Origin: a virus
IMG/VR virus record: IMGVR_UViG_3300025132_000132
Location: 1-35,560 of that record
DNA: 35,560 nucleotides
Reading direction: 5' to 3' (one strand)
The notes below the pieces were generated by a model that saw only the letters and a program-made list of their open reading frames with translations, was not told the DNA's origin and ran no database searches. A program made the translations under genes and the position numbers. This document shows positions 23,550 through 30,871 of the stretch, piece by piece (within the stretch, counting starts at the first letter, position 1; each line of letters starts with the position of its first letter).

Positions 23550-26261
23550 CTATCTCGCTCTTGCCTGTGCCACACCTGAGCCACCAAAGGGGCGCAGACC
23601 CCACGCCCACACTAACATGGGATCATCAGCGCCGCTGCCAAAAGCCGACCCGGCACTAGGACGCATCTTATATCCGTTGGCAGTTACATCTCCAATCGTA
23701 ATGCCGCTGTAACCTTTTTCGCCGTTGCTCCAGTTATAACGAATGTCCGTAGGGTTGCCGTTGCCGTTGCTGGTGTACGATGGAAATGTTGCAAAGAAAT
23801 CGTTGGAATTAGAAGAATCAATATTTCTCCATGCGACTAGGGACGCTGATCCACCGAAATGAATATAAGGACCATCACTCAACCCATTATGGGAATAGCC
23901 TACAAACGCGCTGAACCCTTCAATTTGCTCCCATACAATGACCCGATAGGTTCCGGACGCGAAGCTACTATTTAGTGTGACGTTGGTTCCATCTACCGTT
24001 ACAAGTTCGCTGGTTGACGCCTCTTGTACGTTAAAGCGGATGTTGGCCGAAGACATGTTTGGGTGTGACACATACCAATCGCCCGTACTATCTGACCTTT
24101 TCGCAACAGCTGTTTTTGCGCCACTCCCTAGACTATGGGCTTGGTTTGTCGCCGAGCCGTTACTATGGCTAATCTCTGCCGTGTAACACCCGTAAGTCGC
24201 ACCTACACGCCACGACCATGCAGAGTAGTTTACGCCTGACGCTAGGGTTAAGTCTGACCCTGCGGCGGCGTTTGTATTGAAGTGCATTGAATTCCCGCTG
24301 TCATCAGAAAACCGAACATCGTAATCTTCATTAGTTCCATCCTCACGCTTAAATACGTCGATAAATCCGCTCCACCCTGCACGTGCGTTGGCTAGGCTGG
24401 CTTCGATGGTATTCCCGTTTTCTAATGTGATTAACGCAAACCCATCATCAGGGTTATTCACCGTGGGAGCCGCAAGATTGGCGGTGTTTAAAGCAACCCC
24501 ACTGCCTTTTGCGCTATGGGTCCAATCTGCTGGATCAGCAAGAATAGTAACGTCTGTTTGACCACCGCCATCATTATTAAAGATTGAGTAGGCGTGACCA
24601 TCAGACGGCTTGTTATTAGCTAAAGTTAATGCACTACCGCGTATGCTGTCGTTGACATAAAAACTTACCTGATCGTTGGTAAGGTCCATGTCAATTCCAA
24701 TAATGTCTCCGTTGCTTAGTGACGCGCCGTTATTTTGCAGGACGTTATTATTGTATGTGTCACCGGCACTATCTATCCAAACACCAGTGCTTGAATTTGC
24801 CAAATAACCCATATAACCAACGCCAACAGGATTGTTGTGCGTTACATCATTGTACTTTAATTCAACGTAATACCTTCCAGAACTAACTCCCAAAGTGGCA
24901 AAGTGTGCGCTTCCGGCATTAAGACCTGATGAGAAGCGATTGGTGTTACCATATCTTAATATTGCATTACCTGTTCCAGCTTTGTGAATCGGATTCCACG
25001 TTATGTAATTACCAATGTTGCTACTAGCATTATCAGTGCATGTATCAGTGACTTGCTGCGCTGTGGTCATGCTGTTATCGGTAAAGTTGTTAGCAAAACG
25101 TGAAGAGTCACCAGTATAAAGACGCAACCCACTATACCAACCGTTGCCAGTTGCATCAGTGCTATCAATAGAAAACCGCCAATACCTATGAGCAGTTTGA
25201 CCAGTAATTAGGGTGCGTTGCTCACCCATTGGAGTGGCATTATCCGCAACGGTTAAGTTTTGATTTGTGTCAGTCCAATCACTACCATTGTCAGAATAGA
25301 ATATAGACCAAACTGCTGCTTGGTCATTTGATCCATCGTTTTCAACGATCCATCCGGCCCCTGTAATTGCCAAATCATTACCACTACCGAGGTCTACATC
25401 AACAGTTTGATTAGCCTCATCTCCTGTTAAATAGAAGCCATCTTGCGCTGTGTCATCATCAAGCACACCTGAACCACTAAAGTTATGTAACCCACCACCG
25501 GGATTAGTTGCTGTTCCACCTGAGATGTTTTGCTTGACGCCACCTCCCACTGCATCTGTGCCAGCGCCATTGCCTGTGCCAGGGGCTACTTTAAAATCTA
25601 GGTGGAATCCGTTTGTTCCGAAAGTTAGTCCAGACGGGTCTTTCGGAACCCAGACACCGTTATCGTCAAGTTCTCCAAAATCTGTAGAATCTAAATTATT
25701 CCCATCTATAAATACCATTTCGGCAATATAGCCATTCCAAAGATTATTATTTGAAAGAGCATAACGACCTACTTCGTGGTCAAAAGAGTTGCCTAAAGCA
25801 AATTCAAAATCCTGTACCGGATAGGTCTTAGTAGACAAGTCAGCGTCTTGTACTTGAACGCCGTTGATATAGAGCTTGATCGTTGAGACACTTGGAGTGA
25901 CGCTGTCGGTATTTGCGGATAAAACCAAGTGGGTCCAAGCTGTCGGGTCACGCAACACTCGCGACGTAATTAAATTTAATTTGTTTGTACTGTCTTGATA
26001 ATTGGCAATACGAATTGTGCCATCGGATTGCACCCAGAACATAAATTCCTTGTCACTACTGGTATCATCGCAGCTTAACAAAGTGCCAGTTGCGCCTAAT
26101 GCGCCTAGCTTAAACCAGCATGAAAATGTAAATTTTTTGCGGTTAGTGCCAGTGCCGCTAAATGTTTTATTTAGATAGTCAGAAGACCCATCTAACCAGA
26201 TAGCGTTTTCGATGGTGTAGCCAGCAGCACCAGTAGGTATCCCTGTAGGATAAACTAACAT
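23550..26261 (-). CDS. Tail adhesin / fibre with LamG-like and other lectin-type domains
   Basis: 903 residues, beta-rich and low in charge. Residues about 1-215 have the LamG/concanavalin form (WLDGSSDYLNKTFSGTG, FTFSCWFKLGALG, AWTHLVLSANT, IKLYINGVQVQ, YIAEMVFIDG). Next come a discoidin-like stretch (WSIFYSDNGSDWTD, YWRFSIDSTDA) and a SPRY-like stretch (GRYYVELKYNDV, GIDMDLTNDQVSFYVND). The C-terminal part ends in a Gly-rich DPMLVWAWGLRPFGG tail. Many Gly-Asn repeats suggest a carbohydrate-binding, trimerising fibre. The AT-poorer, more GC-rich codons of its last part differ from the rest. Host recognition is inferred. Confidence 0.7.
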   Translation of the reverse strand: MLVYPTGIPTGAAGYTIENAIWLDGSSDYLNKTFSGTGTNRKKFTFSCWFKLGALGATGTLLSCDDTSSDKEFMFWVQSDGTIRIANYQDSTNKLNLITSRVLRDPTAWTHLVLSANTDSVTPSVSTIKLYINGVQVQDADLSTKTYPVQDFEFALGNSFDHEVGRYALSNNNLWNGYIAEMVFIDGNNLDSTDFGELDDNGVWVPKDPSGLTFGTNGFHLDFKVAPGTGNGAGTDAVGGGVKQNISGGTATNPGGGLHNFSGSGVLDDDTAQDGFYLTGDEANQTVDVDLGSGNDLAITGAGWIVENDGSNDQAAVWSIFYSDNGSDWTDTNQNLTVADNATPMGEQRTLITGQTAHRYWRFSIDSTDATGNGWYSGLRLYTGDSSRFANNFTDNSMTTAQQVTDTCTDNASSNIGNYITWNPIHKAGTGNAILRYGNTNRFSSGLNAGSAHFATLGVSSGRYYVELKYNDVTHNNPVGVGYMGYLANSSTGVWIDSAGDTYNNNVLQNNGASLSNGDIIGIDMDLTNDQVSFYVNDSIRGSALTLANNKPSDGHAYSIFNNDGGGQTDVTILADPADWTHSAKGSGVALNTANLAAPTVNNPDDGFALITLENGNTIEASLANARAGWSGFIDVFKREDGTNEDYDVRFSDDSGNSMHFNTNAAAGSDLTLASGVNYSAWSWRVGATYGCYTAEISHSNGSATNQAHSLGSGAKTAVAKRSDSTGDWYVSHPNMSSANIRFNVQEASTSELVTVDGTNVTLNSSFASGTYRVIVWEQIEGFSAFVGYSHNGLSDGPYIHFGGSASLVAWRNIDSSNSNDFFATFPSYTSNGNGNPTDIRYNWSNGEKGYSGITIGDVTANGYKMRPSAGSAFGSGADDPMLVWAWGLRPFGGSGVAQARAR

Positions 26262-26827
26262 TAGTCAGTCCACTTTTCGTCAGCGCGCCAATTTAAATCT
26301 TTGTGATTAAGAGCATCCAAGTCCATACCATTTGCAGATGTTTCCAATTCATCCGACTTGATTCTAATATCGGTAACTTTTTTCCACTCTGTAGCTGCCG
26401 CTGCCTTTGTGTCTGCATCGTCGGAGGACAGATCGGCAATTACATTCCGTTGTTTCCATTCAGGCACGGCTGCAATAATACGTTTATGTGCTTCCATTTT
26501 AATAATCGCTACAGCATTATTTTTAGCTCGTTGAAGATCGGACACTGGAGTAGGGGCAACGTAGTCAGGATCATTAACCCAGGTTGCCTTACGGATTACG
26601 ACAAAACCATCTACTGTATCCGACTTATCGCCTTCCTCAAGTTTACCTGTGGGGACTGAAGGTTCCTCGAAACGAACTACGTTATGTTCCTTGAGTTCTT
26701 CTTGTGACCACACTTGACAAATGTTGGCCTGGTAAGAAAGGTTATCACGTTTACCAAGAGCAATCGCAACGGATCGGGAGTTATTGTGAAGAGATGCTAT
26801 AGCACCGTCAGAAAGTATTGCAAACAT
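26261..26827 (-). CDS. Tail-fibre-associated protein, 188 aa
   Basis: A mixed protein: a beta N-terminal half (FAILSDGAIASLHNNSRSVAIALG; VDGFVVIRKATWVND) and a helical C-terminal half (DLQRAKNNAVAIIKMEAHKRIIAAVPEWKQRN). The helix resembles 'DUF4376'-like tail-fibre accessory proteins in which a helix ends in xxAVPEWKQ. It stands beside the adhesin and shares a TAATG-type overlap with it, so a fibre-assembly or adapter function is likely but not proven. Confidence 0.55.
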   Translation of the reverse strand: MFAILSDGAIASLHNNSRSVAIALGKRDNLSYQANICQVWSQEELKEHNVVRFEEPSVPTGKLEEGDKSDTVDGFVVIRKATWVNDPDYVAPTPVSDLQRAKNNAVAIIKMEAHKRIIAAVPEWKQRNVIADLSSDDADTKAAAATEWKKVTDIRIKSDELETSANGMDLDALNHKDLNWRADEKWTD

Positions 26828-26840
26828 TGTTATCTCCTAA

Positions 26841-27377
26841 TTAAGCAACTGCTAGGGATTGACCCACAAGGTACATATTTGTTCCATTGGAGCGGAAAGT
26901 AAGCTCATCCTGTTCGGATGCGGTTGTAGTAAGCGTAGGAGCCGTATCGGAAGGCCATTTAAATACAGCGTTCCATGTTATTGTACGTGATCCCGTACCG
27001 TCCTGAATAATCGTAAGATGATAAAAAGCACCGTCTACTTGGTTCGTAGGTGCAGCCATTGTGCGATTACCAGCAAGTGTAACTTTACATACTTGGTTAA
27101 TAGAGGCGTCCCAAGCTATCGTTGCACCGTCAGTTAAAGTTGTGGCATTGAAGTTCTGCGTCTTAGAGTATTCATTAGCTACATCTTTTTTTACAGTATC
27201 GGCATCGTATTGTTGAAGTGTTACCCCTAAGTCATCGGAATCGTACTTACTATTTACTGCCGTCCTAACTGCCGAAAACTCTGTATTAAAGTCTCCACCA
27301 GAAATAATCTTATTTGAATCGGAGTCAGCTAGACTATCTTTACCGGACCAACTAACTTGAATTGTATAATCGCTCAT
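26841..27377 (-). CDS. Tail fibre / receptor-adaptor protein, 178 aa
   Basis: Begins SDYTIQVSWSGKDSLADSDSNKIISGGDFNTEFSAV, then a shaft-like middle and a beta-rich end (WDASINQVCKVTLAGNRTMAAPTNQVDGAFYHLTIIQDGTGSRTITW). This end block, with TLAGNRT and IIQDGTGSRT, is widespread in marine phage tail proteins. AGAGGTAC precedes the ATG. A fibre near the adhesin is the likely role. Confidence 0.65.
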   Translation of the reverse strand: MSDYTIQVSWSGKDSLADSDSNKIISGGDFNTEFSAVRTAVNSKYDSDDLGVTLQQYDADTVKKDVANEYSKTQNFNATTLTDGATIAWDASINQVCKVTLAGNRTMAAPTNQVDGAFYHLTIIQDGTGSRTITWNAVFKWPSDTAPTLTTTASEQDELTFRSNGTNMYLVGQSLAVA

Positions 27378-27389
27378 TGTGTACCTCTT

Positions 27390-27566
27390 TTATCTTGATG
27401 AATATTTAGCTGCGCCATAAAGTGATCTTGCGTCCCCGAATAAGTAGGGTTCTCTCTCGTTTTGTTTTTGGTTTGACAACTTAATAAATAGTTGCTGTTG
27501 TTTCCACGTATGTTGACTTGCTCTGGGAAACGGTTTAACAAGTGGGCGTATTCTACCACGGGGCAT
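27390..27566 (-). CDS. Small basic protein, 58 aa
   Basis: The correct frame here opens at an ATG whose TAATG overlaps the previous stop (27564-27568). It gives MPRGRIRPLVKPFPRAS..., ending LFGDARSLYGAAKYSSR. An alternative overlapping frame (27374-27559) has a GTG start and a less convincing product. The product is rich in Arg, Gln and Lys, with C-terminal aromatic/Gly content. It belongs to a run of small basic proteins in the late operon and may bind DNA in the head. Confidence 0.6.
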   Translation of the reverse strand: MPRGRIRPLVKPFPRASQHTWKQQQLFIKLSNQKQNEREPYLFGDARSLYGAAKYSSR

Positions 27567-27679
27567 TACGCATGTATCCTACGTTGAGAAACCCGTCGAG
27601 CTTTCTTTTGTTTCTTTGTGCTGCTCTCTTTAGGTTTGTCCTTAACAATTTTACCAGCAATTCTATTTTTAATTTTCAT
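27566..27679 (-). CDS. Small Lys/Arg-rich protein, 37 aa
   Basis: Starts in a TAATG overlap with the previous stop (27679) and ends in a TAATG overlap with the next start (27566). The product KIKNRIAGKIVKDKPKE... continues STKKQKKARRVSQRRIHA. About 40 percent of residues are Lys or Arg. The double coupling supports a real gene. A nucleic-acid-binding role is inferred from charge only. Confidence 0.6.
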   Translation of the reverse strand: MKIKNRIAGKIVKDKPKESSTKKQKKARRVSQRRIHA

Positions 27680-28248
27680 TAGAGAATAACTCCAAACTCT
27701 TTGTTTCTCTGTTCAACTAAAGCAAGTAGCTTAGATCGTTCCGCTTCCCAAATATCTTTTAACTCTTTAGTTTTTACTGTGGGTGCATCATCAATAATAC
27801 GTTTAATTTTACCTGTCGGTGTTTGTAATGCCTTTGTTTTTGGTCTGCTTTGTGCATCTTTAGGTGTAAACAAACCTCCTGTCGGTAGCTTTAAATCTGT
27901 AGTTATAGGAGCGGTAGTCCTTTCGCTAGATTTACTTTTAAGTTCCTTACCACTTTCCACGTCAGGAGTTTCAAAAGATTTGTTTTTAATTTCGTCTAAT
28001 TCATCTTCCTTACCCAGTAAGTCCAACATTGTCTCTAGGTCATCAGCTTCCTCGTCAAACCCAGTACCTTTAAACTCTAGTTCGTTTGCCTCTAAAAACT
28101 CTTCTATCTGTTCTGGAGTAGCATTAGGATTAGCAGCTTTAAAAGTTTTAACTAACAGTTCCGTGTACAATTTTTGTATTTTATTCTTAATCTTTTCAAG
28201 TTCCATGTCGTAACTTGTGTCGGCAAAAGCTGCTTCTATAGTTAACAT
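27679..28248 (-). CDS. Hypothetical virion-operon protein, 189 aa
   Basis: Mainly helical, charged: MELEKIKNKIQKLYTELLVKTF and NPNATPEQIEEFLEANELEF, an acidic patch (DEEADDLETMLDLLGKEDELDEIKN), then a flexible Ser/Thr/Lys region and a helical end (LKDIWEAERSKLLALVEQRNKEFG). An EF-like 'D-x-D-x' is not evident. An internal Met at residue 15 is an alternative start. No family recognised. It lies between the zinc-ribbon gene and two tiny basic genes. Confidence 0.55.
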   Translation of the reverse strand: MLTIEAAFADTSYDMELEKIKNKIQKLYTELLVKTFKAANPNATPEQIEEFLEANELEFKGTGFDEEADDLETMLDLLGKEDELDEIKNKSFETPDVESGKELKSKSSERTTAPITTDLKLPTGGLFTPKDAQSRPKTKALQTPTGKIKRIIDDAPTVKTKELKDIWEAERSKLLALVEQRNKEFGVIL

Positions 28249-28478
28249 TACTCTGTCCTAACACCATTTCCTCGACTTTCATGTTCCTTAACCCATCTAG
28301 AGTGGGCAGCAGTAAAGTCAGGGTTTGATCCATCCAGTAAAATAGTTGGAGCCGATACAGTTAAAGTTGATTTACTACCACACTTAACACATTCCGTTTT
28401 CTTTTTACGTTCACACATACAACGCCATTCGGTTTGAATATGTTCACAAGAGGTACAAATGTAGTTATAATTTGGCAT
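28248..28478 (-). CDS. Zinc-ribbon protein (FmdB-like)
   Basis: 76 residues. The N-terminus PNYNYICTSCEH, then CMCERKKKTECVKCGSKS, gives CxxC (C8, C11) and CxxC (C30, C33) plus C20 and C22. This FmdB-type ribbon is common in phages, just downstream of the capsid. GGAGTTTCC precedes the ATG. The role is not known; it may aid nucleic-acid or protein binding. Coupled to the next gene by a TAATG-type overlap at 28248. Confidence 0.65.
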   Translation of the reverse strand: MPNYNYICTSCEHIQTEWRCMCERKKKTECVKCGSKSTLTVSAPTILLDGSNPDFTAAHSRWVKEHESRGNGVRTE

Positions 28479-28500
28479 GGAAACTCCTTAGTTAAGTAGC

Positions 28501-28529
28501 GGGGAGGCCTGTATTATTAAGACCTCCCC
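28501..28529 (-). terminator. Terminator-like hairpin after the capsid gene
   Basis: GGGGAGG at 28501-28507 pairs with CCTCCCC at 28523-28529, with an AT-rich 15-base loop. Outside, AAGTA (28494-28498) pairs with TACTT (28535-28539), which overlaps the capsid stop. There is no long U-run, so it may be a partial terminator that limits expression after the capsid, as phages often need far more capsid than the proteins encoded beyond it. Confidence 0.7.
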
Positions 28530-28537
28530 TATGTTAC

Positions 28538-29470
28538 TTAGGCGGCGGGAACAGCAATCGCAACACCAGCGGTATCGCGAAGTTCACCTACACCATACAG
28601 GGTATCGGCAGTGAAGAGATCGCCAAGATATTCCTGCTTGTATTGGGTCTGAGAACGCACACCCATTTGCTCAACCAGAGCAAGAGCGTCTTTGTGCATC
28701 ATCACACCAAAGCGAACAGCAACGGAGTTCGTCGTTGTTCCTGATGGGCAGTTACTAGAAACAAATACGTCCATGCCGTAGATGCTACCAATTTTACCCG
28801 TCTTAATTGCATCACCGTCACCAATGAACTGTTGCTCAGTGAAACGGTTAATACCAAGCATATCGTTGGCTGCAACCGGAGGAATAACCATAACACGATT
28901 ATCCATCGGAACATCGGCGTTGTCCAGAAGAAGAATCATCTTCCGAATACCAGCATCCGCAATGTCGGCAGCGTTAGACGTACCACCTACAAAGTCCGTA
29001 GTACCATCACTACCAATCTTTGCTTTTTCAAAGAGTGACGCACCTGAACCACCTACGGTTCCACCTTGAAGACCTTCGATCAAAGTAAACAAGTCCGTAT
29101 CTACTTGCGTAGCAAGTGCATACCCAGCATCGTCGGTGTAGAACCGGCGAAGCGATTGGAGGGCCTGAACTTCAACAATGTCTTCAATGACTACGGAATA
29201 TTCGTAGTGCTTATTGATGGACAGTTGAACTTCATTATGCGTATCACCTTGCAGCGTAACTTGCGTGTTTGCTGCTTTAGCGTTAGCGGAACCACGTACT
29301 GGCGCAGGAATGTGAATCGTGTCACCTTTCTTACCAGCGTGATTAATTTTAGTAACGACATTACCCAGGACAAGATTTTTCTTGTACCCTGCAATAACTT
29401 CGTCTGACCACAACTCAGGAATAAATTTCGCTGCCGTTGTCGTAGTTTGTTGTGCAGTACCCAAAGCCAT
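28538..29470 (-). CDS. Major capsid protein
   Basis: 310 residues, HK97-fold type: N-terminal arm ALGTAQQTTTTAAKFIPELWSDEVIAGYKKNLVLGNVV, then KGDTIHIPAPVRGSANA, KHYEYSVVIEDIVEVQA. The P-domain and A-domain patterns RVMVIPPVAANDMLGINRF and SIYGMDVFVSSNCP, and MMHKDALALVEQMG, are typical of podovirus and other phage coat proteins. A strong AAAGGAGA lies before the ATG. It sits after the scaffold and before a terminator-like hairpin, as in other head modules. Confidence 0.88.
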   Translation of the reverse strand: MALGTAQQTTTTAAKFIPELWSDEVIAGYKKNLVLGNVVTKINHAGKKGDTIHIPAPVRGSANAKAANTQVTLQGDTHNEVQLSINKHYEYSVVIEDIVEVQALQSLRRFYTDDAGYALATQVDTDLFTLIEGLQGGTVGGSGASLFEKAKIGSDGTTDFVGGTSNAADIADAGIRKMILLLDNADVPMDNRVMVIPPVAANDMLGINRFTEQQFIGDGDAIKTGKIGSIYGMDVFVSSNCPSGTTTNSVAVRFGVMMHKDALALVEQMGVRSQTQYKQEYLGDLFTADTLYGVGELRDTAGVAIAVPAA

Positions 29471-29497
29471 TTTATTTCTCCTTTAGCTCTTTATAGG

Positions 29498-30292
29498 TTA
29501 TTTGACTCTACCTTCCGCATAAGCCTCTAGGATTTCATCTTGGAGTGCTTCATAACGAGAAGGTTGTGTTGTTTTAAGTCTGATTAGATCAGCCCTACGG
29601 TAGATTTTTTTACCGGATGTAGATTCAGAGTTAGTTTTAGATACACCCTTTCCTGCCTTCATGGCTTGTTGTCTTTGATCTGCTTTAACTGCCTCTGCCT
29701 CACTTGTATTATTAATTAGAGACCGTTCTTTCCAATTATTCATAAGTTCCATGGCGGCATCTAAATTATAATTATGAGCAGCGACAAACAGATTTTGTCG
29801 GATGTTACTTTCCTGAACCCACTCCTGAAACTTAGAGTTTGCTACAACTTCCAAGTAATCAGGATGCGCCTGTTTCAGTCGTTGAGTTGTAACTTCTGCC
29901 ACTTGGGCTTTCTGTTGCTCCTCGAACTGACGGAACTTTGGATGATTTTCGATGGCCTTGTTGACTGCTTTATCAGGGTCTTCAAAAAAATCTAACTCCT
30001 CTGTAGGCGTTTCTATTGTTCCGTTATCTTGTGCGGTAACTTGTTGCTGAAGAATACTATCGGTCAGCTTACGAAGTTCTCCTAGTTCTTGACCTTTTCT
30101 CCCAAGTTCTTTTTCAAGGTTTTCGTATGAAGAAAGAATGTCCTCCATCGACTTACCCTGAAATTTTGTGGGCACTTCTATTGCTTGTTCTTCTTGAGGT
30201 TGTTCCATTTCGGATAGGGCCTCTTCGACATTCGCATATTGTGCCGCTTCTTCAGGAGTTTCTTTATTTTCTTCTACAACAATACTATCCAT
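29498..30292 (-). CDS. Scaffolding protein
   Basis: 264 residues, very acidic and helical at the N-terminus (EENKETPEEAAQYANVEEALSEMEQPQEEQ). GKSMEDILSSYENLEKELGRKGQELGELRK is a coiled coil found in many scaffold proteins. The C-terminus is basic (KKIYRRADLIRLKTTQPSRYEALQDEI), which could bind the coat protein. Position directly before the capsid gene is standard. GGAGGAT lies before the ATG. Confidence 0.8.
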   Translation of the reverse strand: MDSIVVEENKETPEEAAQYANVEEALSEMEQPQEEQAIEVPTKFQGKSMEDILSSYENLEKELGRKGQELGELRKLTDSILQQQVTAQDNGTIETPTEELDFFEDPDKAVNKAIENHPKFRQFEEQQKAQVAEVTTQRLKQAHPDYLEVVANSKFQEWVQESNIRQNLFVAAHNYNLDAAMELMNNWKERSLINNTSEAEAVKADQRQQAMKAGKGVSKTNSESTSGKKIYRRADLIRLKTTQPSRYEALQDEILEAYAEGRVK

Positions 30293-30345
30293 ATTACCGA
30301 TCCTCCGTCCCTTATAAAGATTGTGGAGATTAAATTATGTTGGGA

Positions 30346-30576
30346 TTAGACATCTAACTCTAATTGATCCAACGCTAGTTTGGTGGTTTCCTCTAAATTA
30401 ATAATCATATTTAGCATGTCCACCTGGCCCTTCCTAAGAAAAAGGGTCTTTTCGTCGCTTATCGTTCGGATGTTTTCCAGTGATTCCGCCATGTCTGCCA
30501 ATTCATTTGTAAAGGTAGACCAGGCATCGCTTGAAAATAATTCTAAACGATCTTCAAGAATTTCTCTATCTGTCAT
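30346..30576 (-). CDS. Conserved small phage protein
   Basis: 76 residues, helical: TDREILEDRLELFSSDAWSTFTNELADMAESLENI, then LFLRKGQVDMLNMIINLEETTKLALDQL. I recall similar proteins beside portal genes in marine phages, without a known function. Its start overlaps the preceding gene's stop region (30573-30576). A 69-base gap with no obvious signal follows before the scaffold gene. Confidence 0.65.
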   Translation of the reverse strand: MTDREILEDRLELFSSDAWSTFTNELADMAESLENIRTISDEKTLFLRKGQVDMLNMIINLEETTKLALDQLELDV

Positions 30577-30776
30577 TTTTTAATTTTAGATTTCTTTTTT
30601 TGTTCTGGATATGCAGGGTATCTAGTAGTATCACTATAAACATTAAATAATTGGGTTCTCATTGTTCCTCCAAGATTTTCCCAATCATTTTTATTCCTAG
30701 CCCAACCACCGGATGCTAGTTCCATACGGACTCTTCTAGGTAAACTACCCCAACTTCTTTTAACTTTTTCGCTCAT
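30573..30776 (-). CDS. Small basic conserved protein
   Basis: 67 residues: KVKRSWGSLPRRVRMELASGGWARNKNDWENLGG..., ending EQKKKSKIKK. It is rich in Lys and Arg. Overlaps the next gene by 4 bases (ATGA). In the run portal, tiny basic protein, this, scaffold, a head-associated or accessory role is possible, inferred from place only. Confidence 0.6.
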   Translation of the reverse strand: MSEKVKRSWGSLPRRVRMELASGGWARNKNDWENLGGTMRTQLFNVYSDTTRYPAYPEQKKKSKIKK

Positions 30777-30792
30777 TATTAAAAACTCTGTA

Positions 30793-30870
30793 TTATTTTT
30801 TTTTCTTGCTGTAAACTCGTCGTTTATTAGTCGTACTTTTTGATTTACTTTTTGGTTTTGAATAATACAT
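30793..30870 (-). CDS. Tiny Lys-rich protein, 25 aa
   Basis: The ATG lies 1 base after the portal stop (TAAATG), a coupled start. The product MYYSKPKSKSKSTTNKRR... ends VYSKKKK, with about half of its residues Lys or Arg. The final Lys codons are a run of A that could cause slippage. Short length limits confidence, though conservation of such genes in related phages would support it. Confidence 0.5.
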   Translation of the reverse strand: MYYSKPKSKSKSTTNKRRVYSKKKK

Positions 30871-30871
30871 T

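Noticed and set aside
27374-27559. 61-residue frame on the - strand with GTG start
   Set aside because: A different frame on the same strand (27390-27566) starts at an ATG coupled in TAATG to its neighbour and gives a more protein-like product.
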